The notes below the pieces were generated by a model. It was not told the origin of the DNA and searched no databases. It saw nothing but the letters and a program-made list of their open reading frames with translations. This document shows positions 17,336 to 26,453 of a stretch of 64,000 bases of DNA, one piece after another; position 1 is the stretch's first letter, and every line of letters begins with the position of its first letter. Source of the stretch: Flavobacteriales bacterium UBA1937 (GTDB lineage: Bacteria > Bacteroidota > Bacteroidia > Flavobacteriales > Weeksellaceae); the NCBI GenBank assembly GCA_002337005.1, contig DDFD01000015.1, positions 102,116 through 166,115 on the forward strand, in the 5' to 3' direction. The position numbers were made by a program, and so were the translations under genes.

Positions 17336-17377
17336 ACCGCTAACGGTTTGAGATAAAGCCCCAGAACTGTTAGCGGT
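17336..17377. repeat. GC-richer palindromic hairpin after MarR gene
   Basis: ACCGCTAAC (17336-17344) is perfectly inverted at 17369-17377, and the stem extends inwards with wobble pairs to about 14 bp. There is no T-run directly after it, so a simple terminator is doubtful. A processed end, a REP-like element or a recombination site is also possible. Confidence 0.45.
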
Positions 17378-17394
17378 AAAGCTAAATCTTCCTT

Positions 17395-17469
17395 ATCTCT
17401 TTCTTCAAAAAACATACGAGAAATTCCCCGGAAATATTCAGGCAAAATTTTAAATAAGTCCTGTTTAAC
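17395..17469 (+). pseudogene. Remnant: 3' end of an AraC family gene
   Basis: The stretch translates to ISFFKKHTRNSPEIFRQNFK followed by a stop, nearly the last 20 residues of the AraC protein encoded at 15553-16404. No upstream coding sequence is present. It is a leftover gene end, probably created when the VOC-MarR pair was inserted beside an AraC gene. Confidence 0.75.
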
Positions 17470-17555
17470 TTCATTTTTGTCCTACATAGCACTTTCATTA
17501 CTGTTGTAATTTTGCAATATAAATAAGAAAGTAATAACACTATAAATTAGGACTT

Positions 17556-18197
17556 ATGAATAATAATTCGTTTGATGAAGATTACAAAAAATTTTGGGAT
17601 ACCCGATACAAAAATCCTGAATATGCCTACGGCAAAAATCCCAACGATTTTTTTAAAGAACAAATTCAAAAGCTAAAACCAGCTTCCATTCTTTTGCCTG
17701 CCGATGGCGAAGCAAGAAATGGCGTCTATGCTGCTGAATTGGGATGGGATGTTACTTCGCTTGATTTGAGCATTGAAGCCAAAAATAAAGCTTGGGAATT
17801 GGCTGAAGAAAGACAAGTAAGCATTAATTATATCGTAGAAGACCTCGAAAATCTCGATTTTCCCAAATCATCTTTCGACGCAATTGCATTGATTTACGCT
17901 CATTTTTCCGCCGATAAAAAATCTCTCCTGCACAAGAAATTAAGCGAATGGCTGAAACCGGGCGGAACTATCATTTTTGAAGCATTCAGTAAAAATCATC
18001 TCCAATTGTTACAATCAAATCCAAAAATCGGCGGGCCAAAAGATATTGATATGTTGTTTTCAAAAGAGGAATTACTTGAAGATTTTCCGCAATATAAAAT
18101 AAAAATACTTGAAGAAGCACAAATCCAAATCAAAGAAGGATTGTATCATAACGGAAGTGGCTCTGTAATTCGGTTTGTAGGCAAAAAACCATTCTAA
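17556..18197 (+). CDS. Class I SAM-dependent methyltransferase (TehB-like)
   Basis: The 213-residue protein has the Rossmann methyltransferase signature ILLPADGEARNGVYAAELGWDV in the motif I region, the acidic residue in SLDLS, and IFEAFS after motif IV. The N-terminal WDTRYKNPEYAYGKNPNDF is typical of a Bacteroidota group related to TehB/thiopurine methyltransferases. A TAATTTTG -7-like box lies about 40 bp before the start. It stands alone with its own upstream region; the substrate is unknown. Confidence 0.85.
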   Translation: MNNNSFDEDYKKFWDTRYKNPEYAYGKNPNDFFKEQIQKLKPASILLPADGEARNGVYAAELGWDVTSLDLSIEAKNKAWELAEERQVSINYIVEDLENLDFPKSSFDAIALIYAHFSADKKSLLHKKLSEWLKPGGTIIFEAFSKNHLQLLQSNPKIGGPKDIDMLFSKEELLEDFPQYKIKILEEAQIQIKEGLYHNGSGSVIRFVGKKPF

Positions 18198-18216
18198 CCT
18201 TTGATAAAATATACAA

Positions 18217-18300
18217 ATGAAAATCATCATACCTGAAAAACAAGAAAGCGGAAGTTTTTATTTTCCACCTTTAAAAACTTCCATTGCTTTTTCTATATAA
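18217..18300 (+). pseudogene. Possible truncated start of a pirin-like gene
   Basis: A short frame begins MKIIIPEKQESGSF, which resembles the first residues of flavobacterial pirin family proteins, and then runs into the 3' end of the opposite S41 gene without further similarity. It may be the remains of a gene cut when the adjacent segment was inserted. The match is short, so this is tentative. Confidence 0.2.
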
Positions 18301-20411
18301 ACATCTTTTCCGTTTTTTAAATCTTCGGATGTTTCATTAACGATGATATCTGGCAAAACACCAATAGCGTGAAATCGGCTTCCATCTGGATTAATAACTT
18401 TCAGCCCGGTAAAAGAAATTTGAAAATCATTCAGCAAATCAATATCATTTCGGTTTCCGTTTGCTCCAGCTGTAGTTCTCCCAATGATGGTCACTAATTT
18501 GTAATGTTTTATGAATTGGGTGAACATTTCTGCATTGCTCACACTTCTTTCATCTACCAAAAGCACGTTATTTGTTTTTAGTGGATTGTCGGAAATAAAA
18601 CTCCTATTTCGATGTCCGTTGCATTCCTCTGTAAAATATTTGAAATCCGGAAGATAAATTTCTCTACCGCAAAGCCATTTTGTAGTATCTTCTGGGAACA
18701 AATAATTAAGTAATAAATGGCTTTGATCGGTTCTTGGATATCCTCGCAAATCGATTATCAGATTTTTGTGTTTTCGGATGTTTGGAATTTCTTCTTCCAT
18801 TTCCTTTGCAGAAAGTTTATCCATATTGACATAATAGGTTTCTGCATTTATTTCTTTCGATTTTGTAACATCATCTCTGGTATAGAAATCTGAATTGGCA
18901 ATGTATTCTGTGTCTCTTTTCAGAGTAACATTTTCCCCGTTTTTCAATTGAAAATTGATAAAGCTGTCTTTGCTTCCTCGTATTGATAGTTGTGCAGAAA
19001 TCCAATTTTTATATTGTTTGGAACCGGAAATATATTGCTGTAAACTATCAATATATTTTTTTGTTTCAATATCATCAATTTTTGTGATGATATCTCCTTT
19101 TTCAATACCATCAATTTTACCAATTGTATTTTTGACCATTAATTGGTTATTGATATATCGAACTGCAATTTTTGGTGCAAACTTTCTTGTTTCAGATAAT
19201 CCCCTGTAATAAACTGCCATATGTCCGTCATCAAAATTGGAGGTAAATCTGCTTAATGTTAAATAATTATCATACTCATTTTTATCATCAAAAGCATCTT
19301 TTAATGATTTTTCTAAAACTGCATTCCAATCGGTTTTTATTACATCCTGATAAGGAGAAAAATTTTTGAAAATATTCCAGCTTATCATCACGTTTGCAAT
19401 AGCAATATCTCTATTAAAAGGAATGTTTTTTAATAGGGATTGAATTTCGTTTAATTCTTTTTTATCAGTTTTTGGAAGTGTATTTTCTTCATCTGAATAT
19501 ACAAGTGTTGGAATAACTACCGTTAAATTACTTGACAAATTCAGTTTTACAAAATTATCCCAAGTCACATTGTATGGACTAATTCCATTTTCGGAATCAT
19601 TCAGAAATTTGATTTCATTTTCGGTTCTTTTCAAAAGAAGTCTCGGGTTATTTGCTTTCCAATCTTGACTTGTTAATTTGGGAAGTTTATAAGGAAGCCA
19701 ATCTTTATTTTTGTTCTGATACCAAAGTTTTACATTCCTAAATTCAGAATCAGATTTTGTACATAACAGTCCAAAATTAATTTTTTCTACAGGCAAATTG
19801 TTTTCTATGAGAAGTTCTTTCCTCTCCCATTCTTCGGAAGTTACAGGATTTCTTTGGTGTGTTTTGAAGTTTTCCTTTTTAATTCCCTTGTTGTACAGAT
19901 TCGCATAAATATAACTTTCTCCACCATTACCGCTTTTGGCTTCATATGTAATCTTTACGTTAGAATACATCCCTTCCGGATTGAGATTGATAAAGACATA
20001 ATTGAATTGTTTTTTTTCGGCATCACCACGATTGAATCTTCTGCTTACAAAAGCATTTCTTTTCTTTTTGGCATCTACACCTAACCCTTTATGAATCCAA
20101 AAAACCGGCACCAAATTGTTTTGATTCCACTGGTATTCTTTTCCTTCAAAAGAAATTGTTGGCGCAATCGGAACGAATAATTTTTTAAGAACGTTCTCAA
20201 ACTCTTGTTGATTTTTTGTTTTTAAAATTTGTTCAGTTCCGTAAGCAGCGAATTGATTCCAATTAATTTTTGAATTTTCATCACTTGGATGAAAGTATCT
20301 TACCACACCATAAATTGCTGCGAAATCCTTTAGTTTCTGAATTTCAGTATTGGTTTGAGCAAAAAAGAATTGAGTTATAATTGTAAAGAAAAATAGAATT
20401 TTTAGTTTCAT
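18258..20411 (-). CDS. Secreted S41 family peptidase
   Basis: This 717-residue protein has a signal peptide (cut near FAQ, residue 19). A long N-terminal region has beta-rich character. A PDZ-like segment follows (KIDGIEKGDIITKIDDIE), and then the S41 catalytic domain with the nucleophile serine in DERSVSNAEMFTQ and the downstream GRTTAGANGN oxyanion-loop motif. S41 enzymes of this layout (tricorn/CtpA-like) act in the periplasm or outside the cell on denatured protein tails. It faces the methyltransferase gene. Its physiological substrate is unknown. Confidence 0.85.
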   Translation of the reverse strand: MKLKILFFFTIITQFFFAQTNTEIQKLKDFAAIYGVVRYFHPSDENSKINWNQFAAYGTEQILKTKNQQEFENVLKKLFVPIAPTISFEGKEYQWNQNNLVPVFWIHKGLGVDAKKKRNAFVSRRFNRGDAEKKQFNYVFINLNPEGMYSNVKITYEAKSGNGGESYIYANLYNKGIKKENFKTHQRNPVTSEEWERKELLIENNLPVEKINFGLLCTKSDSEFRNVKLWYQNKNKDWLPYKLPKLTSQDWKANNPRLLLKRTENEIKFLNDSENGISPYNVTWDNFVKLNLSSNLTVVIPTLVYSDEENTLPKTDKKELNEIQSLLKNIPFNRDIAIANVMISWNIFKNFSPYQDVIKTDWNAVLEKSLKDAFDDKNEYDNYLTLSRFTSNFDDGHMAVYYRGLSETRKFAPKIAVRYINNQLMVKNTIGKIDGIEKGDIITKIDDIETKKYIDSLQQYISGSKQYKNWISAQLSIRGSKDSFINFQLKNGENVTLKRDTEYIANSDFYTRDDVTKSKEINAETYYVNMDKLSAKEMEEEIPNIRKHKNLIIDLRGYPRTDQSHLLLNYLFPEDTTKWLCGREIYLPDFKYFTEECNGHRNRSFISDNPLKTNNVLLVDERSVSNAEMFTQFIKHYKLVTIIGRTTAGANGNRNDIDLLNDFQISFTGLKVINPDGSRFHAIGVLPDIIVNETSEDLKNGKDVYIEKAMEVFKGGK

Positions 20412-20559
20412 ATTAAAAGTTTATTTTTTCAACGTGTCCAAAGAAATTAAGATTCGTATTAAAAATCTTCATTTTAATTCCTAAAACACTTATAAAATTT
20501 GTTTAGAAATGTTAAATATGATTTGTTTTATAACTTTTTTTAATAAAAATCTACTGTTA

Positions 20560-21471
20560 TTAATGAATAGCCATTTTCATATTTTTTGCATCGATATAAA
20601 GTTGCTTTTGTAGAAATATTTTGTTTCCCAACATCCCAGACATTCCGGAGTATTTCATCAAATAATATTGAGATTTTGAATATCCATCCACATACGTTAT
20701 TTCGTGAAGTGGGATTTTTGTGTGTTGAAATTCAATATTTTTATTCGTTTCTGCGGTGTAAGTGGTGAGAATATTGTCCCAAGATTTTCCTTTTTCTATT
20801 TTTATTTTTGATTTTTTCAATTTTGACTTTTCCCAGATTTCTTTAGTCGTCAAAAGTTCGAAAGCACTCGCTCCAGAATCGTAGAGAAATTTTTCATCTT
20901 TGCCGTCTAAAACTCCTGGAATAATGATTTTTCTTTTCTTGAATTTGAAATCAAAAATTTCTTTTTTTAAATAATTAGGCTCTGAATTAAGATTGAAAAT
21001 CACATAATTATTTTCAAAATCAATCAATGTTTTTCTATTTTCCAGCAAATCAGTTCCGATAGTTCCAATAATATTGAGTTTATTCTTTTCAAGTTTTTTT
21101 CCAAAATCAATGATTTTAAATTGTTTGGATTTTACTTCACAATTCCCGATTTTGAAACTGCCTTTTGCAAGATTGTTTTGTACAGAAATCTGCCTGATTC
21201 CTGTAATGGAATTTTTGTAAAAAATGGTACTTGGACTTCCTGTGTCAAACTGCAAATAATAGGTTGTGGTATCCGTGTCAAAATGTATCGGCAAAAGCAT
21301 TGCATCTTTTGTCCCGGTTTCCCATTTCATTGGGATTTTTCCACTTTCGTTTTTAACTTGTAAATGATTTTTTTCTGGTGAAAATTTTCGGTCAAAATAG
21401 AAATATCCCAAAACGATAGAAAGCAAAATTAAAACAGAAAAGGCAAGCAAAATTTTTTTAAATAGTTTCAT
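20560..21471 (-). CDS. Membrane-anchored retropepsin-like aspartyl protease
   Basis: I use the ATG that gives MKLFKKILLAFSVLILL, a single N-terminal membrane anchor, rather than a start 11 codons upstream. The protein (303 residues) has two aspartyl-protease motifs: FDTGSPS near residue 77 and YDSGASAF near residue 200, as in bacterial retropepsin-like/clan AA proteins. It would work in the periplasm, facing outwards from the membrane. The gene ends a two-gene unit with the XRE regulator about 90 bp upstream. Confidence 0.7.
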   Translation of the reverse strand: MKLFKKILLAFSVLILLSIVLGYFYFDRKFSPEKNHLQVKNESGKIPMKWETGTKDAMLLPIHFDTDTTTYYLQFDTGSPSTIFYKNSITGIRQISVQNNLAKGSFKIGNCEVKSKQFKIIDFGKKLEKNKLNIIGTIGTDLLENRKTLIDFENNYVIFNLNSEPNYLKKEIFDFKFKKRKIIIPGVLDGKDEKFLYDSGASAFELLTTKEIWEKSKLKKSKIKIEKGKSWDNILTTYTAETNKNIEFQHTKIPLHEITYVDGYSKSQYYLMKYSGMSGMLGNKIFLQKQLYIDAKNMKMAIH

Positions 21472-21557
21472 TGATTTTTTTGTGCAATGTTCAGTAAAAA
21501 TCAAGAAATTATTTGAAAAAAGAATACGACATTTTTACGACATTTAAGTGTCGTTCG

Positions 21558-22091
21558 TTATAAAAAACTGTTTTTCAGTGCTATTTTCAATTTATTAGTT
21601 TTATTCAAATTTATCCCATTAATTGTTACAATTAGTAGTTTCATTATTAAAAAAGTGAGTAATAGATAAATGAAAATTGGTTTTCTGATGAGAAATTCCT
21701 TCTGAACAAATGGACAAATGATTAAAGAAATGGATTGGAAAAATGCGAGAATAATTTGTATTTCAACTATTTTTTTTCCGAGATTTTTATTGAGTAAGTC
21801 TTTCGTTTTCGAAGTTAAAAACCAAGGGAAAATAATTCCACCAAACGGAATGACTAAAGCAGCAAGAGCAGAAAAATTGATAGTTTTTGCACGTTCTATA
21901 TTTTCGGTTTCTTTTTCAAGTAAATTTTCCGGATTGGTTTCTAAAGTTTTTGCAATCGCATTTAGTGTAAAACCTTTTAGCGGACTCCCTGCTTCAATTC
22001 TTTGAATAGTTCTAAGTGAAACACCAGATTTTTCAGCAAGTTCACTTTGTGTAAGGTTTCTTTGTTCTCTCCAATATTTTACATTATTCAT
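21558..22091 (-). CDS. XRE-type HTH regulator with DUF4870-like membrane domain
   Basis: The 177-residue protein starts with an XRE helix-turn-helix (residues 1-58; LTQSELAEKSGVSLRTIQRIE) and then carries about three hydrophobic segments (about 74-165). Such regulators bind DNA while embedded in the membrane. It lies directly upstream of the aspartyl protease gene on the same strand, and may be cleaved or regulated by it; that link is inference only. Confidence 0.8.
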   Translation of the reverse strand: MNNVKYWREQRNLTQSELAEKSGVSLRTIQRIEAGSPLKGFTLNAIAKTLETNPENLLEKETENIERAKTINFSALAALVIPFGGIIFPWFLTSKTKDLLNKNLGKKIVEIQIILAFFQSISLIICPFVQKEFLIRKPIFIYLLLTFLIMKLLIVTINGINLNKTNKLKIALKNSFL

Positions 22092-22297
22092 TTTTTGAAC
22101 AGCATTTTAAATAGGGTGCCGATAAATTAGTAAAAAAATATCAAATAATTGAAAGTCAAAATAAATTTATACAAAGAAAAACTAAATGATATATAAAAAA
22201 TAACAACTCCAGTATAAAAAACATATTGCACTTTTACACTTTAATTAGCTTGTTTTTTCATTTTCAAGAAGAACACATCTGGTGTAAACACTACAAC

Positions 22298-23044
22298 TTA
22301 TTCATAATATTCTGTCATCAAGCTCTTACGTTCTTTTGTTTCCAAATCGATATAATCACATTTCTTATATTGACAGAAAGACCCCATATCTTGATCACCA
22401 TTTATAAATATGCCGCCTACCAATATCACATACTTACAAGGATAATTCGTTTCTTTTACCAATACTTCCATTCTATCATCAATAGCCTCGTACATCACTT
22501 CTGTAGCTTCGAAGATCTGATTTTCCGCATTTAGGATACGTTCTTTCTGATGGAGGAAGATCTGCTCAATAGTATTCATCTGAAAATCCAGAGAAGTAAC
22601 ATTCCCTTCTATGATCTGTCCTGCAGAAAGTTTTCCCAATGCGCCTTTTGCAGCACCACAACAAGCCGAATTGCTGCTCTGCCCTATTCTACTTATCTCC
22701 CCGATACTACCATCTTTAGTAATTCCGATATGTGGTGCATAAAAAATGATGACAGCACCATCTTCTGGCACGTGATGTGCAAAAGCATTCATTCCTGTGA
22801 TTCCCGCAAATGGAAAACCATCAAGACCTCCCAAATGAAAAGGTCCCAGCATCTCATATGCTCTTGGTGGATATTGTATTGCATTGACATCATCACAGCA
22901 CATACTATCTGCGTGCATCAATTGGTTTGGGTTTAAGCCGATATGCTTTTCTATAGTGTCTAATAGACGATTAACAGTATCGATAGAAGTTAATGCTTTG
23001 GGATACCATTTTTGTACCGCTTCTAAATGTTGATTATTCATCAT
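22298..23044 (-). CDS. LCIB/C-type beta-carbonic anhydrase family protein
   Basis: This 248-residue protein contains MLGPFHLGGLDGFPFAGITG, then FAHHVPEDG and FYAPHIGI, the hallmark central block of the limiting-CO2-inducible B/C family known from algae. Candidate zinc ligands are C50 (in SMCCDD), H105 (APHIGI) and C129 (SACCGA). Their 55- and 24-residue spacings agree with what I remember for algal members, with acidic residues next to C50. The family includes active and inactive carbonic anhydrases, so activity cannot be assumed. The gene starts 9 bp after a bestrophin channel gene, which fits CO2/bicarbonate handling. It closes the operon. Confidence 0.6.
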   Translation of the reverse strand: MMNNQHLEAVQKWYPKALTSIDTVNRLLDTIEKHIGLNPNQLMHADSMCCDDVNAIQYPPRAYEMLGPFHLGGLDGFPFAGITGMNAFAHHVPEDGAVIIFYAPHIGITKDGSIGEISRIGQSSNSACCGAAKGALGKLSAGQIIEGNVTSLDFQMNTIEQIFLHQKERILNAENQIFEATEVMYEAIDDRMEVLVKETNYPCKYVILVGGIFINGDQDMGSFCQYKKCDYIDLETKERKSLMTEYYE

Positions 23045-23053
23045 TGTAATTTT

Positions 23054-24070
23054 TTATAAAATAATATTGTTTTGAGGTTGTATTGCTGGTGGGAGGTCTT
23101 TTTCGCCCAACATTTCACGCAGGTCAATTTCTATATTTCTGCTAATCTGTGTGATGGGGATATCATTGGCGCTTCCTTCAAATGGATTTTCTGTGCTTTC
23201 GCCAATCTGTTCCAGAACCAAAAATACCCAGCCCAGCAAAACACTGAATGGAATAACAAGCCAAATGATATTGTCCCCGAATTTTTCAATCATTTTCGAG
23301 ATTTCGCCTATAAAACCAAGCGGTAACAGCAGGCATAAAGCATTCGTAAAATAGAGATTGATACTTGAAAACTGTCTCGGATAAGGAAAATTTTTAATGC
23401 GCTCACATTTCCCTTGTTGGTCGTATAATTCCTTTAATTGATTCTCTAGCGCAACATAATTATAATCAGATATTTTGCCTTCTTCATTTAATTTCTTTAA
23501 CTGAGAAGATTGCAAAGTGATGGTTTGCGTCGCACGATTTTTTGTTGACAAAATATATTGACATTCTTCTTCACTAAGAAAACGTTTCAATTCTTCATCC
23601 AGATTGCTTTCCCACTCTGGCACATTGTAATATTTAAGATATTCTCGGTTATAACTTTTTGTCTTTACATTTTCCCAACTTTTAATTTCTCTTAGTTGAA
23701 AGCGCAATGCGGTAAGCCACGCAAAATGACGGTAAAAAATCTCTTGATGCAATTGATTTTCAAGAACTTTATCTTCCGAACGAACAAAATCTTTTACCAT
23801 AATTCCAAAGGCTCGGCTATTATTGATTATAGCACCATAGATTTGTCTCGCTTCCCAAGTACGATTGTAAGTTTGTGTATTTTTAAATCCTGAAATAAAG
23901 GCTGTAGCGGTTCCCAACAACGCCACAGGAACCCAAGGAATGGCAAGCCATTTCCAATCCAGAAAATAGAAAAGAAGCGTGGGAACAATACTTAAAATAA
24001 GCATCTTATATATCTTGGCTCTTGTCCAAGGAATAAAATGTCTGAGTTTGTAATGAGAACTTATATTCAT
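23054..24070 (-). CDS. Bestrophin family anion channel
   Basis: The 338-residue membrane protein belongs to the bestrophin/UPF0187 family: PWTRAKIYKMLILSIVPTLLFYF at the N-terminus, then a helix with GTATAFISGFKNTQTYNRTWEARQIYGAIINNSR, the most conserved part. Late hydrophobic segments occupy about 235-290, and FEGSANDIPITQISRNIEIDLREMLGE is the typical C-terminal cytosolic block. Bestrophins form pentameric channels for chloride or bicarbonate; some bacterial ones prefer cations. It is flanked by a K+ channel gene and a carbonic-anhydrase-like gene with gaps of 6 and 9 bp. Confidence 0.9.
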   Translation of the reverse strand: MNISSHYKLRHFIPWTRAKIYKMLILSIVPTLLFYFLDWKWLAIPWVPVALLGTATAFISGFKNTQTYNRTWEARQIYGAIINNSRAFGIMVKDFVRSEDKVLENQLHQEIFYRHFAWLTALRFQLREIKSWENVKTKSYNREYLKYYNVPEWESNLDEELKRFLSEEECQYILSTKNRATQTITLQSSQLKKLNEEGKISDYNYVALENQLKELYDQQGKCERIKNFPYPRQFSSINLYFTNALCLLLPLGFIGEISKMIEKFGDNIIWLVIPFSVLLGWVFLVLEQIGESTENPFEGSANDIPITQISRNIEIDLREMLGEKDLPPAIQPQNNIIL

Positions 24071-24076
24071 ATTAAT

Positions 24077-24742
24077 CTAATTTTTTGAAGAAAATTTACT
24101 TATTAAAATCCCGACCAAAACCACCGTATAAAACTGTCCTGCAATACCTATAAAAGCAGTGACAAGCTTGGTAATATGATGATTTGGGGTGATGTCTCCG
24201 AATCCTATACTAGTAAAGGTGATAGAACAAAAATAAACCAAATCTGTAAAAATGCTAGCTGGCGATGAAGTATCTATTCCTTTAAAAGACAACGGATTAT
24301 AATATTCAAATGTTTGCAATAAAAAAACAGAAATTTCTATTAGTAAAAAGTAACCACATACAGATGCCGAAATAATATCAGTATTAATGTATCCCGGTTT
24401 TAGCAGGAACTTCAACAATTCGGTAAACAGAAAAGCAAAAAACAATACATAATTGATATTGAGAAAAGTAAAATACCAAGGTACATCTTTAAAAAAAGGA
24501 ATCCCGATAGGCAAAAACAATACTACAATGAAGTGAAGATTCCTAAACCAGTGCCTCCAACTGTGTTTTCCTGTAAACATAAAAATACTTCCCAATCCTA
24601 ATATTAGCATATTGATTGGCCATACAATTCGGGTATAGAAATCGAGATCTGTAAGAAAAATACCTACAAATAAATGCTGAACTAAAGCAAAAAGCAATAA
24701 TTCGTACTTTTTATCCTGAAGAAATGCTATCGTTTTATTCAT
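24077..24742 (-). CDS. Potassium channel family membrane protein
   Basis: This 221-residue protein has about six hydrophobic segments. Near the end comes a pore loop with the selectivity filter TSIGFGDITP, followed by a pore-lining helix (LVTAFIGIAGQFYTVVLVGIL). The filter reads T-x-G-F-G-D, a K+-type variant with Phe in place of Tyr. It has no long cytoplasmic RCK domain. It is transcribed with the bestrophin gene 6 bp downstream, so the two channels may balance charge during anion flow. Confidence 0.85.
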   Translation of the reverse strand: MNKTIAFLQDKKYELLLFALVQHLFVGIFLTDLDFYTRIVWPINMLILGLGSIFMFTGKHSWRHWFRNLHFIVVLFLPIGIPFFKDVPWYFTFLNINYVLFFAFLFTELLKFLLKPGYINTDIISASVCGYFLLIEISVFLLQTFEYYNPLSFKGIDTSSPASIFTDLVYFCSITFTSIGFGDITPNHHITKLVTAFIGIAGQFYTVVLVGILISKFSSKN

Positions 24743-24761
24743 TAAAAATTAAGAACTTAAA

Positions 24762-25193
24762 CTATTTAAATTGTCCTATATCTAATCGGTCAAATTTGCT
24801 ATCTGCATTCTGATGGAATTTGAAAAATACTGGAAAAGTACCCCATTGTCCAGCTTTGAAGTTTCCTTTGACATCTTTTCCATCATTTCCTACGGTATCG
24901 ATGGTTAGAAAAATCTCTTTTCCGCAAGCTTCCTTTACAAAGCCTTGAAAATTACGCAGATTCCCATCATCAGTCATTGTAGCATCGGCAGTAAAGTAAG
25001 ATAGAAAAGTTTTGCTATCGCCAGCTTGCCAAGCTTCAAAAGCATTTTTTACAGTTTCGTTTATAAGTTTGCTTGTGTCCATTTTTTGTGCTTTTTTAAT
25101 TGTTATTTCTTTTTTTTGAGTTTTTGATTGTCCGCAGGCTGTAAGCGAGAAACTTACTATAAGAATAGTAATAAGTGTTCGTGTTTTCATCAT
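24762..25193 (-). CDS. Lipoprotein with NTF2/SnoaL-like fold
   Basis: The 143-residue product has a lipoprotein signal with lipobox SLTACGQ (Cys at about 20). A SnoaL-like segment follows: VKNAFEAWQAGDSKTFLSYFTADATMTDDGN. NTF2-fold proteins bind or convert small molecules; no catalytic set is obvious here. It is part of the SDR-to-LCIB operon. Confidence 0.7.
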   Translation of the reverse strand: MMKTRTLITILIVSFSLTACGQSKTQKKEITIKKAQKMDTSKLINETVKNAFEAWQAGDSKTFLSYFTADATMTDDGNLRNFQGFVKEACGKEIFLTIDTVGNDGKDVKGNFKAGQWGTFPVFFKFHQNADSKFDRLDIGQFK

Positions 25194-25201
25194 TAGAAAA
25201 T

Positions 25202-25564
25202 TTAATTTATCAATGACCCGTTTTTAAATGGATGTTGTAAATAGATAATTATCAAATTTAATAACAGAAATGGCAATTCTATTGCAACGCCTTTCAAATC
25301 CTTGTCAAGCAGATGAAAACAGATAATCAATAAAATACCGGCTGCCATCAGAAAATTTCCCCAAACAAAGGTTTTCGGAAAAATAATTAGTAAACTGCTC
25401 AACATTGTTACCACTCCGATAACCATTAAGCCTGTCTTATTAATGTTCCATTTTCCAAACATTTCTATCATCTCTGATTTGCCCGAAAACATTGCCCATC
25501 CTTGCTTTAAACCCATAAATATGGCGACAAGCATTAATACAAAATTAATAATTTTTAGTATCAT
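25202..25564 (-). CDS. DoxX-like small membrane protein
   Basis: This 120-residue protein has four hydrophobic helices, with the pattern MGLKQGWAMFSGKSEMIEMFGKW between the first two, resembling the DoxX/DoxD-like family. It lies 9 bp before the NTF2-like lipoprotein gene. DoxX-type proteins are linked to redox homeostasis, but function here is uncertain. Confidence 0.6.
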   Translation of the reverse strand: MILKIINFVLMLVAIFMGLKQGWAMFSGKSEMIEMFGKWNINKTGLMVIGVVTMLSSLLIIFPKTFVWGNFLMAAGILLIICFHLLDKDLKGVAIELPFLLLNLIIIYLQHPFKNGSLIN

Positions 25565-25639
25565 AATGTTCTATTTTCAAAATACACAAAGTGCCGACAA
25601 TACTATATTGTCTGGCACTCAGGTTAATTATAAAATGTT

Positions 25640-26395
25640 TTATCTAGTAGTATAACCACCATTAGCAAAAATAGTTTGTCCGGTAATCCACCATCCGTCG
25701 CTTACTAAAAACTCTACCAAAGGTGCTATGTCTTTAATATTAGTTAATCCGCCTAAAGCAGCAGCAGATTTATGATAAGCTACAGCTTCAGGAGCTTCTT
25801 GTCCGTAGAAAAACGGTGTATCCATTGGTCCTGGAGCAACCGCCGTAACAGAAATTCCGCGATTACCAAATTCTTTGGAAGCGGCTCTTGTAAAATGTTC
25901 TACCGGTGCTTTCATTCCTTCGTAGGTAGAATACAAACCGGTGTATGCTGCCAACAGAGAAGTTACGATGGTACAAATTTTTCCATTATCATTCAGTTTT
26001 TTTCCGGCTTCCTGTATAAAGAAGTAAGCAACCTTAGAATTGATGTCACTCATACTGTCGTATTCTGCTTCAGTAGTATCTACAAAAGGTTTTTTAAGCA
26101 CTTTCCCCACAGTATTGATGGCTACATCCACACCTCCGAATTTAACAATAGCTTCATCAAATAATTTAGCGATATTGCCTATATCCGTTAAATCTGCCTG
26201 AAATAAAAATGCTTCAGCTCCCAAAGCTTTTACATCTTCAAGCGTTTTTTCTGCATCTGCTTTTGTATTTTCGCTATTGTAATGAATAGCTAATTTTGCA
26301 CCTTTAGTCGCAAAATTTCTGCTTAATAATCCGCCAAGGTTTTTTCCACCTCCCGCGATTAATACTACTTTTCCTTTTAAATCGTGTGTTGACAT
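25640..26395 (-). CDS. SDR family oxidoreductase
   Basis: The 251-residue classical SDR has GGGKNLGG as the nucleotide-binding loop, an INTVG motif at the NNAG position, and a Tyr-x3-Lys pair in YEGMKAP. Its C-terminus GWWITGQTIFANGGYTTR is typical of the FabG-like group. The NNAG motif is changed, so activity may differ. It is the first enzyme of the six-gene operon that ends with the LCIB-like gene, 59 bp after the small AraC gene. Confidence 0.85.
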   Translation of the reverse strand: MSTHDLKGKVVLIAGGGKNLGGLLSRNFATKGAKLAIHYNSENTKADAEKTLEDVKALGAEAFLFQADLTDIGNIAKLFDEAIVKFGGVDVAINTVGKVLKKPFVDTTEAEYDSMSDINSKVAYFFIQEAGKKLNDNGKICTIVTSLLAAYTGLYSTYEGMKAPVEHFTRAASKEFGNRGISVTAVAPGPMDTPFFYGQEAPEAVAYHKSAAALGGLTNIKDIAPLVEFLVSDGWWITGQTIFANGGYTTR

Positions 26396-26453
26396 AAATG
26401 TATTATTTAAGTTAAAATTTATTTGTTAAAAAAATTTTTTCTATGGCAAGTTT

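Noticed and set aside
17336..17377. Integron attC site
   Set aside because: Core-site consensus not met and no integron integrase or cassette array is present; a similar GCTAACG word at about 42024 has no inverted partner.
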